Part shown: positions 22,790-32,146 of the stretch, piece after piece
Numbering within the stretch: position 1 is the first letter of the stretch
Layout of the letters: every line of letters starts with the position of its first letter
Assembly: GCA_009377395.1 (NCBI GenBank)
Contig: WHUB01000011.1
Location: 16,079 to 80,078 of the forward strand
Direction of reading: 5' to 3'
From: Actinophytocola sp.
Lineage (GTDB): Bacteria > Actinomycetota > Actinomycetes > Mycobacteriales > Pseudonocardiaceae
DNA: 64,000 nucleotides
Notes under the pieces: generated by a model
Databases searched by the model: none
Told to the model about the DNA's origin: nothing
The model's input: only the letters and a program-made list of their open reading frames with translations
Program-made: the position numbers and the translations under genes

Positions 22790-24148
22790 ATGCAGCGTCG
22801 GATATACGGCATCGAGACCGAGTTCGGTGTCACATGCACCTTTCACGGCCAGCGCAGGCTCTCGCCTGACGAGGTCGCGCGCTACCTGTTCCGCAGGGTC
22901 GTGTCGTGGGGCCGCTCCTCCAACGTCTTCCTGTCGAACGGCTCCCGGCTGTATCTCGACGTCGGCTCACACCCGGAGTACGCCACCGCCGAGTGCGACG
23001 ACCTGACCCAGCTCGTCACGCACGACAAGGCGGGGGAGCGGATCCTGGAGGACCTGCTCGTCGACGCCGAGCGCAGGCTGGCCGACGAGGGCATCGGCGG
23101 CGACATCTACCTGTTCAAGAACAACACCGACTCGGCCGGCAACTCCTACGGCTGCCACGAGAACTACCTGGTCGGCAGGTCGGGGGAGTTCTCCCGCATC
23201 GCGGACGTGCTGCTGCCGTTCCTGGTCAGCCGCCAGCTGATCTGCGGCGCGGGCAAGGTGCTCCAGACCCCGCGCGGCGCGGTGTTCTGCCTGTCGCAGC
23301 GGGCCGAGCACATCTGGGAGGGCGTCTCCAGCGCCACCACCCGGTCGCGGCCGATCATCAACACGCGCGACGAGCCACACGCCGATGCCGAGCGGTACCG
23401 CAGGCTGCACGTCATCGTCGGCGACTCGAACATGGCCGAGCCGACGACGTTGCTCAAGGTGGGCACCGCCAATGTGGTGCTGCAGATGATCGAGGAAGGC
23501 GTGCAGTTCCGGGACTTCACGCTGGACAACCCGATCCGCGCGATCCGCGAGATCAGCCACGACCTCACCGGGCGGCGGCGGGTGCGGCTCGCCGGTGGCA
23601 GGGAGGCGTCCGCGCTCGACATCCAGCGGGAGTACCACGCCCGCGCGGTGCGCCACATCGAGGCCAACGGCGCGACCGCGACCACGAAGCAGGTCGTCGA
23701 GCTGTGGGGGCGGGCGCTCGACGCGGTCGAGACGCAGGACTACAGCGGCATCGACACCGAGATCGACTGGGCGATCAAGTACCGGCTCATCGAGCGCTAC
23801 CGCAACAAGCACGGCTTCGACCTCTCCAGCCCCCGCGTCGCCCAGCTCGACCTCGCCTACCACGACATCCGCCGTGGCCGGGGCGTCTTCGACATGCTGC
23901 AGCGCAAGGGCCTGGTCAAGCGGGTCACCGACGACGGCGAGATCGAGCTCGCCAAGGACACCCCGCCGCAGTCGACCCGGGCGAAGCTGCGCGGCGACTT
24001 CATCGCGGCCGCGCAGGCTGCGCAGCGCGACTTCACGGTCGACTGGGTGCACCTCAAGCTGAACGACCAGGCGCAGCGGACCGTGCTGTGCAAGGACCCG
24101 TTCCGCAACGTCGACGAACGGGTGGAGCGGCTGATCGCCAGCCTGTGA
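22790..24148 (+). CDS. pafA: Pup-protein ligase
   Basis: PafA uses ATP to link the C-terminal Glu of deamidated Pup to substrate lysines. The 452-aa length is typical. The glutamine-synthetase-like fold shows GIETEFGV (7-14) with the metal-ligand Glu9, and the catalytic Asp57 in [12 protein letters not shown]. It is homologous to Dop (shared [17 protein letters not shown] and RYRRLHVI segments) but lacks the long Dop loop. The Pup-binding groove region [18 protein letters not shown] is present. The ATG is supported by a -10 hexamer 7 nt upstream. Confidence 0.97.
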   Translation: MQRRIYGIETEFGVTCTFHGQRRLSPDEVARYLFRRVVSWGRSSNVFLSNGSRLYLDVGSHPEYATAECDDLTQLVTHDKAGERILEDLLVDAERRLADEGIGGDIYLFKNNTDSAGNSYGCHENYLVGRSGEFSRIADVLLPFLVSRQLICGAGKVLQTPRGAVFCLSQRAEHIWEGVSSATTRSRPIINTRDEPHADAERYRRLHVIVGDSNMAEPTTLLKVGTANVVLQMIEEGVQFRDFTLDNPIRAIREISHDLTGRRRVRLAGGREASALDIQREYHARAVRHIEANGATATTKQVVELWGRALDAVETQDYSGIDTEIDWAIKYRLIERYRNKHGFDLSSPRVAQLDLAYHDIRRGRGVFDMLQRKGLVKRVTDDGEIELAKDTPPQSTRAKLRGDFIAAAQAAQRDFTVDWVHLKLNDQAQRTVLCKDPFRNVDERVERLIASL

Positions 24149-24204
24149 GGCACTGGATGCTGCCCTCTCGGGAGAGTCGCTGCCACCATGGCCCGAACCC
24201 GAGC

Positions 24205-24210
24205 TAGAGT
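24205..24210 (+). promoter_or_regulatory. -10 hexamer TAGAGT, leaderless pafB
   Basis: TAGAGT is followed by 7 nt and the GTG at 24218. This supports that start over an in-frame ATG at 24188 that would precede the promoter. Confidence 0.5.
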
Positions 24211-24217
24211 CGGATTC

Positions 24218-25216
24218 GTGTCGACCACCCGTGCTGAACGCCTGGTGAACCTGGTGCTGGCGCTGCTGTCCACCCGCCAGTACCTGACCGCCGAGCGCAT
24301 CCGAGGCATCGTGGGAGGCTACGCCGACGCGGCGAGCGACGACGCGTTCTTCCGGATGTTCGAACGCGACAAGGGCGAGCTGCGAGAACTGGGCATTCCC
24401 ATCGAGACCGGCCGGAACTCGGCGTTCGACAGCGTCGACGGCTACCGCATCGCGCGCCGGGACTACGAGCTCGGCGAGATCGACCTCGCGCCGGACGAGG
24501 CCGCCGCCGTCGGTCTCGCGGTGCGGCTGTGGGACTCGCCCGAGCTGACCGGACAGGCTCATGGCGCGCTGGTCAAGCTGCGGGCCGCCGGCGTCGAGAT
24601 CGACGAGTCCGCCCGGGCGCCGATCCAGCCGCGAGTGCGCACCGAGGCGGCGCTCACGCCGCTGCTGGCCGCCGTGCGCGAGGGCACGGCGGTGCGGTTC
24701 GAGTACCGGCGCGCCGGGGCGGCGGAACGGCGGGTGCGCACGCTGGAGCCCTGGGGCGTGGTCTCCTGGCGGGGCCGCTGGTACGTCGTCGGCCACGACC
24801 GCGACCGCGAGGCCACCCGCTGTTTCCGGCTGTCCCGGGTGACCGGCACCGTCACCCCGATCGGCACGCCGGGCGTCGTCCAGCGTCCGGCGGACGTGAA
24901 CCTGCTGGAGTTCGTCGCGGGCAGCGAGCCGCACGAGCACACGCCGGTCGCCACCGCGCGGCTGTGGGCGGCCGACGGCGCGGCCGCCGGGATCCGGCGC
25001 GGCGCGCGGGTCGTCGGCCGCCGCGAGGTCGACGGCGTCGCGGGCGACGAGCTCGAGCTGGACGTCTACTACCCGGACGGGCTGGCGCGCTGGATCGCCG
25101 GCTACGGCCCCGACGTGCTGGTGATCGAGCCGGACGTGCTGGCCAAGGCGGTGCACGAACGGCTCGCCGTGCTCGCCGAGGGGGCGGGCGCCGCCGTGGA
25201 AGGGAGCCAGCGATGA
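24218..25216 (+). CDS. pafB: WYL-domain transcriptional regulator PafB
   Basis: PafB with PafC forms the transcriptional activator of the LexA-independent DNA-damage response in mycobacteria. The 332-aa protein has an N-terminal winged helix (TRAERLVNLVLALLSTRQYLTAERI), a WYL domain (about 145-230, EPWGVVSWRGRWYVVGHD) and a C-terminal WCX extension. The start is the GTG at 24218, placed by the hexamer at 24205 and by the conserved VSTTRAERLVNL N-terminus. It overlaps pafC by 4 bp (ATGA), consistent with a fixed complex. Confidence 0.95.
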   Translation: MSTTRAERLVNLVLALLSTRQYLTAERIRGIVGGYADAASDDAFFRMFERDKGELRELGIPIETGRNSAFDSVDGYRIARRDYELGEIDLAPDEAAAVGLAVRLWDSPELTGQAHGALVKLRAAGVEIDESARAPIQPRVRTEAALTPLLAAVREGTAVRFEYRRAGAAERRVRTLEPWGVVSWRGRWYVVGHDRDREATRCFRLSRVTGTVTPIGTPGVVQRPADVNLLEFVAGSEPHEHTPVATARLWAADGAAAGIRRGARVVGRREVDGVAGDELELDVYYPDGLARWIAGYGPDVLVIEPDVLAKAVHERLAVLAEGAGAAVEGSQR

Positions 25217-26193
25217 CGACGTCCTCGTCCCGGATGCCCCGGCTGCTGGCGCTGGTGCCGTACCTGCTGGCGCGGCCGGGCATCGAGATCGAGGAGGCGG
25301 CCGCCGACTTCGGCGTGACCGGCAAGCAGCTGCGCAAGGATCTCGAGCTGCTGTGGATGTGCGGGCTGCCCGGCTACGGGCCGGGCGACCTGATCGACCT
25401 GTCGTTCGAGGGCGACACCGTCACGGTCACCTTCGACGCCGGGATGCGCCGCCCGCTGCGGCTGACCGGCGGCGAGGCGACCGCGGTGCTGGTCGCGCTG
25501 CGGGCGCTCGCCGAGACCCCCGGCGTGGTCGACGGCGACGCGGTGCGCCGCGCCATCGCCAAGATCGAGACGGCCGCGGGCGAGGCGCAGCCCGCCGGGG
25601 TCGTCGTCGGGCTCGGCGTGCGGGAGGCGGGCCGCACCCAGTCGACCCGCCAGGAGGTGCAGCGGGCGCTGACCGCCGAGCGGGCGCTGCGGCTGCGCTA
25701 CTACACCGCGTCGGCGGACAGGATCAGCGAGCGGGTGGTCGACCCGATGCGGCTGCTCATCGTGGAGGGCAACAGCTACCTGGAGGCCTGGTGCCGCCGC
25801 GCGGACGGAGTGCGGCTGTTTCGGCTCGACCGCATCGACGCCATCGAGGTGCTGGACGAACCGGCGGTGCCGCCGAGCGACGCCGAGCGGCACGACGTCA
25901 CCGACGGCCTGTTCGCGCCCGCACCGGGGCAGCCGGAAGCCGTGCTGGTGCTCGCGCCGGACGCCCGCTGGGTGGCCGAGTACTACGCCTGCGAGGAGCT
26001 GGCCGAGCTCGACGGTGGCCGGTTGCGGGTCAGGATGCGCTACGGCGACGAGAACTGGCTGGTCCGGCTGGTGCTCGGCATGGGCGGCGAGGTGCTGGTG
26101 GAACAGCCCGCCGAGCTGGCGACGCGGGTGCGCGAGCGCGCGGCGGCGGGCGTGGCGAGGGCCGGGAGACTGGCCGCGTCGACGGCTGGCTAA
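25213..26193 (+). CDS. pafC: WYL-domain transcriptional regulator PafC
   Basis: A 326-aa partner of PafB with the same layout: an N-terminal winged helix (RLLALVPYLLARPGIEIEEAAADFGVTGKQLRKDLELLWMCG), a WYL domain (about 150-225, DPMRLLIVEGNSYLEAWC) and a C-terminal WCX-like region. It overlaps pafB, so translation is coupled. Its TAA stop forms the first three bases of the -10 hexamer of the next small gene. The pair sits between pafA and tatA as in Rv2096c-Rv2095c, which links DNA-damage control to the proteasome locus by position. Confidence 0.95.
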   Translation: MTTSSSRMPRLLALVPYLLARPGIEIEEAAADFGVTGKQLRKDLELLWMCGLPGYGPGDLIDLSFEGDTVTVTFDAGMRRPLRLTGGEATAVLVALRALAETPGVVDGDAVRRAIAKIETAAGEAQPAGVVVGLGVREAGRTQSTRQEVQRALTAERALRLRYYTASADRISERVVDPMRLLIVEGNSYLEAWCRRADGVRLFRLDRIDAIEVLDEPAVPPSDAERHDVTDGLFAPAPGQPEAVLVLAPDARWVAEYYACEELAELDGGRLRVRMRYGDENWLVRLVLGMGGEVLVEQPAELATRVRERAAAGVARAGRLAASTAG

Positions 26194-26196
26194 GGT
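26191..26196 (+). promoter_or_regulatory. -10 hexamer TAAGGT embedding the pafC stop codon
   Basis: The pafC TAA (26191-26193) begins TAAGGT, which lies 7 nt before the GTG at 26204. This favours 26204 over the GTG at 26195 as the start of the small gene. Confidence 0.45.
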
Positions 26197-26203
26197 GATC
26201 ATC

Positions 26204-26428
26204 GTGTTCGATCCGGGCGACGGCTACTTCCTCAGCGCCGTGCTGCTGCTGCTCGGCGGCATCGCGTTCGCGGCGCTGATGTGGCAGGTCAGCCGGTCGG
26301 TGCGGCGATTCACCTCGGTGAGCACGGCGGTGGTGGCGGTATGGCGGGGAGAGCTGATGCTGTTGCGCGCCCGGCGTGCCGCGCTGAAAATCGCCGTGCG
26401 GCAGCGATGGCCGAAAGAAAACGAATAA
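26204..26428 (+). CDS. Small single-pass membrane protein between pafC and tatA
   Basis: A 74-aa protein with one hydrophobic helix (about 9-28, LSAVLLLLGGIAFAALMW) followed by a basic, amphipathic C-terminal half (RRFTSVSTAVVAVWRGELMLLRARRAALK). I do not recognise a family. Codon use matches the neighbours, and a -10 hexamer at the right distance supports expression. It lies 10 bp after pafC and 70 bp before tatA, so a link to Tat or the envelope is possible but unproven. Confidence 0.6.
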   Translation: MFDPGDGYFLSAVLLLLGGIAFAALMWQVSRSVRRFTSVSTAVVAVWRGELMLLRARRAALKIAVRQRWPKENE

Positions 26429-26498
26429 CGGTCCAGACCTCGTGACACCGTGCTCCGGGTCCGTAGACTAGTCCCTGACTACATGAGAGGAGGCCACC

Positions 26499-26813
26499 AT
26501 GGGTTCGTTGTCACCGTGGCACCTGGCCATTCTGCTGGCCGTGCTGATTCTGATGTTCGGCGCGAAGAAGCTGCCCGATGCCGCACGGGGTCTCGGCAGG
26601 TCGCTGAAGATCCTGAAGGCCGAGACGAAGGGCCTGCGGGAGGACGAGGAAGACACCAGTTCCCGGTCGTCCGACACGGTCAGCCAGGACACCCGGCAAC
26701 TGCCGAACAGCTCGACCACCGCCAGCGCCTCGGACAACCAGAAGGTGGATGATCTGCAGCGGCAGCTCGACGAGCTGAAGCAGCCGGACCAGACGCACAA
26801 GAACGCAAGCTGA
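26499..26813 (+). CDS. tatA: Sec-independent protein translocase subunit TatA
   Basis: TatA oligomers form the translocation path for folded proteins. The 104-aa protein has the short N-terminal membrane helix (about 5-19, SPWHLAILLAVLILM), the FGAKKLPDAARGLGRSLKILKAE hinge and amphipathic helix, and a polar Ser/Asp/Gln-rich tail. TAGACT at 26466-26471 is a likely -10, giving a short leader with GAGAGGAGG before the ATG. tatC follows after 20 bp. It matches Rv2094c. Confidence 0.96.
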   Translation: MGSLSPWHLAILLAVLILMFGAKKLPDAARGLGRSLKILKAETKGLREDEEDTSSRSSDTVSQDTRQLPNSSTTASASDNQKVDDLQRQLDELKQPDQTHKNAS

Positions 26814-26833
26814 GCAGAACGGAAGCGGATTCG

Positions 26834-27796
26834 GTGGCGGAGCCTGCGACCTCCGAGGGCGCCGGGAACCTGCACAAGCGGCGCAAGCGCAGCCGTCGGC
26901 ACAACCCCGACGGCACAATGACGCTGATCGAGCACGTCTACGAGTTCCGGCGGCGGCTGTCCTATGCCCTGCTGGCGATCGTGGCGGGCGGCATCCTCGG
27001 CTTCATCTGGTTCGACAACGGCTTCGCCGGTCTCATCTCGCTCGGCGACCTGATCCGAGGGCCGTACTGTGGCCTCCCCTCGGACATGCTGGTCGACTTC
27101 GGCGGCGGCGGCACGCAGCAGTGCCAGCTGTTGCAGACCGAACCCTTCGAGGCGTTCATGATCCGCCTGAAGGTCGGTGTCGCCGTCGGGTCGGTGCTGT
27201 TCGCGCCGTTCTGGCTGTACCAGCTCTGGGCGTTCATCGCGCCGGGGCTGTACCCGAGCGAGCGCAAGTACGCCCGGATCTTCGTCGCGTTCGCCTCGGT
27301 GTTGTTCGCGGCCGGCGCCGCGATGGCGTACCTGATCACACCGTTCGCGCTGCACATGCTCGTCGGCATCGGCGCGGAGAACTTCGCGACCGCGCTCACC
27401 GGTTCCAAGTACATCGCCTTCATCCTCACCCTGCTGGTCATCTTCGGGGTGAGCTTCGAGCTGCCGCTGCTGATCGTCATGCTGAACCGGGTCGGCGTGG
27501 TGAAGTACGAGCTGCTGCGGCGATGGCGGCGCGGCCTCATCATGGGGCTGTTCGTGTTCGCGGCGATCATCACTCCCGCCGACCCGTTCTCCATGCTGGC
27601 GCTGGCGTTCGCGCTGGTCTCGCTGTTCGAGCTGGCGCTCCAGGTCACCCGGCTGCACGACCGGAAACTGGCCCGGCAGCGCGATGAGCTCGGCTGGGAC
27701 AACGTCCCCGACGACCAGTCCGCGCCATTCGAGTACCAGCCGAGCGGCGCCGACGGCGAGACGCCCGGCAGCAGCCGCACCGACGATGTGACCTGA
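26834..27796 (+). CDS. tatC: Sec-independent protein translocase subunit TatC
   Basis: TatC recognises twin-arginine signal peptides. The 320-aa protein has a basic N-terminus (KRRKRSRRHN), then the conserved MTLIEHVYEFRRRL, six transmembrane helices (about 43-62, 115-140, 152-175, 195-215, 232-248 and 250-268) and the signature FEAFMIRLKVG. The C-terminal tail is acidic and cytoplasmic. A long first periplasmic loop (GPYCGLPSDMLVDFGGGGTQQCQ) holds two cysteines. The reading is the GTG at 26834, in operon with tatA. Confidence 0.96.
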   Translation: MAEPATSEGAGNLHKRRKRSRRHNPDGTMTLIEHVYEFRRRLSYALLAIVAGGILGFIWFDNGFAGLISLGDLIRGPYCGLPSDMLVDFGGGGTQQCQLLQTEPFEAFMIRLKVGVAVGSVLFAPFWLYQLWAFIAPGLYPSERKYARIFVAFASVLFAAGAAMAYLITPFALHMLVGIGAENFATALTGSKYIAFILTLLVIFGVSFELPLLIVMLNRVGVVKYELLRRWRRGLIMGLFVFAAIITPADPFSMLALAFALVSLFELALQVTRLHDRKLARQRDELGWDNVPDDQSAPFEYQPSGADGETPGSSRTDDVT

Positions 27797-27848
27797 TCCC
27801 GCACGGCTCCGCATGCGCGCGGGGTACCGGATGTGAAACCCTGGCGAC

Positions 27849-30623
27849 GTGGCTGACCGATCGACGTCTTCGCCTGCCGCTGCCTACCGGGAAGCACGAC
27901 GCCGTTCGTCGTCCCCCCAGCTCACCGAGTTCGCTGCGGCGGCGGCATTCGAGTTCGACCCGTTCCAGCGCCAGGGCTGCGAGGCGCTGGAGAGCGGCCA
28001 CGGTGTGCTGGTGTGTGCGCCGACCGGCGCAGGCAAGACCGTGGTGGGCGAGTTCGCGGTGCATCTCGCGCTCGCCGAGGGACGCAAGTGCTTCTACACC
28101 ACGCCGATCAAGGCGCTGTCGAACCAGAAGTACACCGAGCTGGTCGCCCGCTACGACGCGAACACCGTCGGGCTGCTGACCGGCGACGTCTCCATCAACG
28201 GCAACGCGCAGATCGTGGTGATGACCACCGAGGTGCTGCGCAACATGCTCTACGCGGGCTCGTCCACCGTCACCGACCTCGGCTACGTCGTGATGGACGA
28301 GATCCACTACCTCGCCGACCGGTTCCGCGGCGCGGTGTGGGAGGAGGTCATCCTGCACCTGCCCGAGCATGTGCGGGTGGTCGGGCTGTCGGCGACCGTC
28401 AGCAACGCCGAGGAGTTCGGCGACTGGCTGGTCGAGGTCAGGGGCGACACCACGGTCGTCGTCGACGAGCACCGCCCGGTGCCGCTGTGGCAGCACATGA
28501 TGATCGGCAACCGGATGTTCGACCTGTTCGCCGACCGGGCCGAGGGGCAGCCGGACACCGACGGCACCCGGGACCGCATCAACCCCTCGCTGCTGCGCAA
28601 GGCGCAGGAGGTCAGCCGGTCGTACGGCCCGGCGGCACTGCGGGGGCAGCGCGGCCGCAAGCGTGGCTACCAGCGCGGACCGCGCTACCGGCCGCCGTCC
28701 CGGGTGGACGTGATCGACCGGCTCGACCGGTCGGGGCTGCTGCCCGCGATCGTGTTCATCTTCTCCCGCGCGGGCTGTGACGCGGCCGTCGAGCAGTGCT
28801 GCCGCGCCGGGCTGCGGCTCAACGACCCGGAGGAGATCGCGCTCGCCCGCGAGATCATCGACGAGCGCACCCGCGAGCTGCCGGAAGGCGACCTCGGCGT
28901 GCTCGGGTACTGGGAGTGGCGCGACGCGCTGGAACGCGGCATCGCCGCCCACCACGCCGGGCTGCTGCCCGCGTTCAAGGAGACCGTCGAGGAGCTGTTC
29001 GTCCGTGGCCTGGTCAAGGCGGTGTTCGCGACCGAGACGCTGGCGCTCGGCATCAACATGCCCGCCCGCACCGTGGTGCTGGAACGGCTGGTCAAGTACA
29101 ACGGCGAGGCGCACGTCGACCTGACGCCGGGCGAGTACACCCAGCTTACCGGCCGGGCCGGGCGGCGCGGCATCGACGTCGAGGGTCACGCCGTGGTGCT
29201 GTGGCAGCCCGACATCGACCCGAAGCAGGTCGCCGGGCTGGCGTCGACCCGCACCTACCCGCTGCGCTCGTCGTTCCGACCCGGCTACAACATGGCCGTC
29301 AACCTGGTCGGCCAGGTGGGCGCCGAGCAGGCGCGAGAGCTGCTGGAACAGTCGTTCGCACAGTTCCAGGCCGACCGGTCGGTGGTCGGGCTGTCCCGCA
29401 AGATCGAGCGCAACAAGGAGGCGCTGACGGGCTACGCCGAGGCCGTCTCGGCCGACTTCGACGAGCTGCGGGAGTACGCCGCGCTGCGCAAGCGGATCTC
29501 GGAGCGGGAGAAGCTGCTCTCGCGGCAGAACACGGCCTCGCGCAGGCAAGAGACGGCGCGCTCGCTGGAAGAGCTGCGCAAGGGCGACGTGATCGCGGTC
29601 CCGTCGGGCAGGCGCGCCGGCATCGCCGTCGTCGTCGACCCCGGCCTCGACCCGGTCGCCGAGCCGCGCCCGATCGTGGTGACCGAGGACCGCTGGTCCG
29701 GCCCGCTGTCGGCGTCCGACTTCCCGTCGCCGGTCGACAAGCTCGGCCGCATCCGGTTGCCCAAGCGGGTGGAGCTGCGCTCGCCCAAGACCCGTCGTGA
29801 CATCGCGTCGTCGTTGCGGGACAGCGGCGTCGTCGCGCCGGGACGTCGCCGCAAGCAGCGCCCTGATGCCAACTCCGACCCCGAGCTGGCGAGCCTGCGC
29901 GGTGCGTTGCGGGCGCACCCCAGCCATGGCCTGTCCGACCGGGAGGCCAGCCTGCGCTGGGTCGAGCGCTACGAGCGGCTGGTCGCCGAGAACCGCAAGC
30001 TGGAGGAGAAGGTCGCCGCGACGACGCACTCGCTGGTGCGGGCGTTCGACCGGATCAGGGGACTGCTGACCGAGCGCGGCTACCTGGGTGAGGACGGCAA
30101 CGTGGTCACCGACGACGGCAGGCGGCTGGCACGGATATACAGCGAGTCCGACCTGCTCGCCGCCGAGTGCGTCCGCCACGGGCTGTGGCGCGACCTGCAG
30201 CCCGCCGAGTTGGCCGCCGTCGTCTCGACGATGGTGTTCGAGGCGCGCCGGGACAGCGCGGGCGAGCCGAGGCTGCCCGCAGGCCCGGTGACCGAGGCGT
30301 GGCAGCGCACCGCCGCGCTGTGGTCCGAGCTGGTCGAGGACGAGCGCAGGCACCGGCTGTCCCGCACCCGGGAGCCGGACGCCGGGTTCGCGTGGCCGGT
30401 ATACCGCTGGGCGCGCGGGGAGTCGCTGGAGAAGGTGCTCACCACGGCGGAGCAGAACGGCCAAGAGCTCTCGGCGGGGGACTTCGTGCGCTGGTGCCGC
30501 CAGGTGATCGACATGCTGGAACAGCTCAGGGACGTCCTCGGCAAGGCCGACCCGGTCGGCGGCGCGGCAGGCTCGGCGGCACGATCGCTGCGACGCGGAG
30601 TCGTCGCGGCGGGCAGCGTGTGA
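27849..30623 (+). CDS. helY: Ski2/Mtr4-like DEXH RNA helicase
   Basis: A 924-aa ATP-dependent helicase matching HelY (Rv2092c). Walker A is PTGAGKT (58-64), motif II is DEIH (150-153), motif III is GLSATVSN, and motif VI is QLTGRAGRRGID. The helicase core is followed by an arch-like insertion and the C-terminal DSHCT domain (RLARIYSESDLLAAECVRHGLW). Ski2-type helicases act on RNA with exonucleases; the bacterial substrate is not established. The start is the GTG at 27849. It lies after tatC in the conserved order. Confidence 0.94.
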   Translation: MADRSTSSPAAAYREARRRSSSPQLTEFAAAAAFEFDPFQRQGCEALESGHGVLVCAPTGAGKTVVGEFAVHLALAEGRKCFYTTPIKALSNQKYTELVARYDANTVGLLTGDVSINGNAQIVVMTTEVLRNMLYAGSSTVTDLGYVVMDEIHYLADRFRGAVWEEVILHLPEHVRVVGLSATVSNAEEFGDWLVEVRGDTTVVVDEHRPVPLWQHMMIGNRMFDLFADRAEGQPDTDGTRDRINPSLLRKAQEVSRSYGPAALRGQRGRKRGYQRGPRYRPPSRVDVIDRLDRSGLLPAIVFIFSRAGCDAAVEQCCRAGLRLNDPEEIALAREIIDERTRELPEGDLGVLGYWEWRDALERGIAAHHAGLLPAFKETVEELFVRGLVKAVFATETLALGINMPARTVVLERLVKYNGEAHVDLTPGEYTQLTGRAGRRGIDVEGHAVVLWQPDIDPKQVAGLASTRTYPLRSSFRPGYNMAVNLVGQVGAEQARELLEQSFAQFQADRSVVGLSRKIERNKEALTGYAEAVSADFDELREYAALRKRISEREKLLSRQNTASRRQETARSLEELRKGDVIAVPSGRRAGIAVVVDPGLDPVAEPRPIVVTEDRWSGPLSASDFPSPVDKLGRIRLPKRVELRSPKTRRDIASSLRDSGVVAPGRRRKQRPDANSDPELASLRGALRAHPSHGLSDREASLRWVERYERLVAENRKLEEKVAATTHSLVRAFDRIRGLLTERGYLGEDGNVVTDDGRRLARIYSESDLLAAECVRHGLWRDLQPAELAAVVSTMVFEARRDSAGEPRLPAGPVTEAWQRTAALWSELVEDERRHRLSRTREPDAGFAWPVYRWARGESLEKVLTTAEQNGQELSAGDFVRWCRQVIDMLEQLRDVLGKADPVGGAAGSAARSLRRGVVAAGSV

Positions 30624-30678
30624 GTGTGGTGTGGTTGGATCACGCAGGGAGACGACTTCGCTCACGTCGGAGGACACC

Positions 30679-31410
30679 ATGAGTACGCCGAACGGCGGCA
30701 ACGACTCGCAGCAGGAGTGGGGCCAGCAACCCCACGGTGACCCGGCGGCGGGTGGCCAGCAGCCGAGCGGCGCACCCGCGCCCGGCTACGGCCAGCAAGC
30801 TCAGCAGCCCCAGCCCGGTCAGGAGCAGTACCCGTGGCCGCAGCACCCCGGCGGCTACCCGCAGCAGGGACAGGAGCAGTGGCCACAGCAGCAGCCCTAC
30901 GGCCAGCCGCAGCCGGGCGGGACGTTCCCGCCGAGCGGTCCGCAGCCGCAGCAGCCGTGGGGCTACCCACAGCAACAGCAGTGGCCGCAGCAGCCGTACG
31001 GCCAGCCCTACGGTCCGCCGCCCGGCGGGTACCCCGCCGGTTTCGGCCAGTTCCCACCAGGTTTCGAGCCCGAGCAGCAGCAGAAGTCCAGGGTGCCGCT
31101 GGTCATCGGCCTCAGCGTGCTCGTGCTGCTCGTCGCCGTCGTCCTCGTGCTCGGGTTCATCGCGCCGGGCTTCTTCTACAAGGAGAAGGTCTTCGACGCG
31201 GCGGCCGTCGAGCAGGGCGTCGAGCAGATCCTGACACAGGAGGGCGTCAGCTACGACAAGGGCAGCGCGTCCTGCCCCGAGGACCAGCCGGTGCGACCGG
31301 ACTACACCTTCAGCTGCACCGTCACCGTTGACGGCAAGGAGAAGGAAGTCCCGATCAAAGTCATCGACGCCGAGGCCGACCCACCGAAGTACCAGGTCGG
31401 CACCCCCTAA
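30679..31410 (+). CDS. Gln/Pro-rich single-pass membrane protein with DUF4333
   Basis: A 243-aa protein. Residues 1-130 are low-complexity Gln/Pro/Gly/Tyr (repeats such as GYPQQ and PQQPYGQP). One transmembrane helix lies at about 145-167 (VPLVIGLSVLVLLVAVVLVLG), and the extracytoplasmic end is a DUF4333 domain with two cysteines (ASCPED, FSCTVTVDG). The ATG at 30679 follows GGAGGACACC. It corresponds by position to Rv2091c, between helY and the Rv2090-type exonuclease. The DUF4333 domain recurs at 32147. Function is unknown. Confidence 0.85.
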   Translation: MSTPNGGNDSQQEWGQQPHGDPAAGGQQPSGAPAPGYGQQAQQPQPGQEQYPWPQHPGGYPQQGQEQWPQQQPYGQPQPGGTFPPSGPQPQQPWGYPQQQQWPQQPYGQPYGPPPGGYPAGFGQFPPGFEPEQQQKSRVPLVIGLSVLVLLVAVVLVLGFIAPGFFYKEKVFDAAAVEQGVEQILTQEGVSYDKGSASCPEDQPVRPDYTFSCTVTVDGKEKEVPIKVIDAEADPPKYQVGTP

Positions 31411-31451
31411 ATTCGGTGGCGCCGCGCGTCCCGCCGCGCGAGGATCCGAGC

Positions 31452-32090
31452 ATGACGGATCGCTCGATCAGGACGCTTGACGCCACCGAGATCCGGGCGG
31501 CGGAGACACTGTTCCGTGCCTCGCTGCACCAGCGGCCGGACACCGACGAGGAGTGGCGCCGCGCCGAGCGCACCTACCAGGACGGCCGCACGCTCGGCGC
31601 CTTCGAGGACGACATCCTGGTCGGCACCGCGCGATCCATCGACACCACGCTGACGGTGCCGGGCGGCACGGTGCCGATGGCCGCCGTCACCGGCGTCGGC
31701 GTCCGGGTCGGCCGCACCCGGCGCGGCGTGCTGACCGACCTGACGACCGCCGTCGGCGACGAGCTGTGGCTGCGGGTGGTGGACGTGGCGGCCGCGCTCA
31801 ACGCACGCGGCTACACCGGGGACGACTCGGTCGTGCTGGAGGTGTCCGACCCGTTGCTGCGGCACAACTCGGGGCGCTACCGTCTCTCGGCGGCAGGCTG
31901 CGAACCGGTCACCGCGCCCGCACAGCTCGCCCTCGACGTCGCCACGCTCGGCATGCTCTACCTCGGCGGCTGGCGGGTCGATGAGCTGGTGAACGCCGGT
32001 CGCATCGAGGTCACCGACGCCGGGGCGGTGGCGGCGACACACCGGTTGCTCGCTACTGACCGTCCCCCGTGGTGCGGTAGCTTCTTCTAG
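31452..32090 (+). CDS. Eis-type N-acetyltransferase with a large internal deletion
   Basis: A 212-aa reading frame that joins two distant parts of the Eis family (normally about 400 aa). Residues 1-95 match the start of the N-terminal GNAT domain up to the acetyl-CoA loop (VGRTRRGVLTDL). From about residue 104 the text matches the C-terminal sterol-carrier-like domain (GDELWLRVVDVAAALNARGY, then LYLGGWRVDELVNAGRIE). About 195 residues are missing: the rest of GNAT-1 with the catalytic Tyr, and all of GNAT-2. The C-terminal Phe, whose carboxylate is catalytic in Eis, remains. The deletion keeps frame. It is probably inactive, or a reduced protein of new function. Confidence 0.82.
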   Translation: MTDRSIRTLDATEIRAAETLFRASLHQRPDTDEEWRRAERTYQDGRTLGAFEDDILVGTARSIDTTLTVPGGTVPMAAVTGVGVRVGRTRRGVLTDLTTAVGDELWLRVVDVAAALNARGYTGDDSVVLEVSDPLLRHNSGRYRLSAAGCEPVTAPAQLALDVATLGMLYLGGWRVDELVNAGRIEVTDAGAVAATHRLLATDRPPWCGSFF

Positions 32091-32146
32091 CAGTCACCGA
32101 ACCGGCGTAACCTTGGGCCGACCGGTCTACTTGAAGGAGCATTGCC

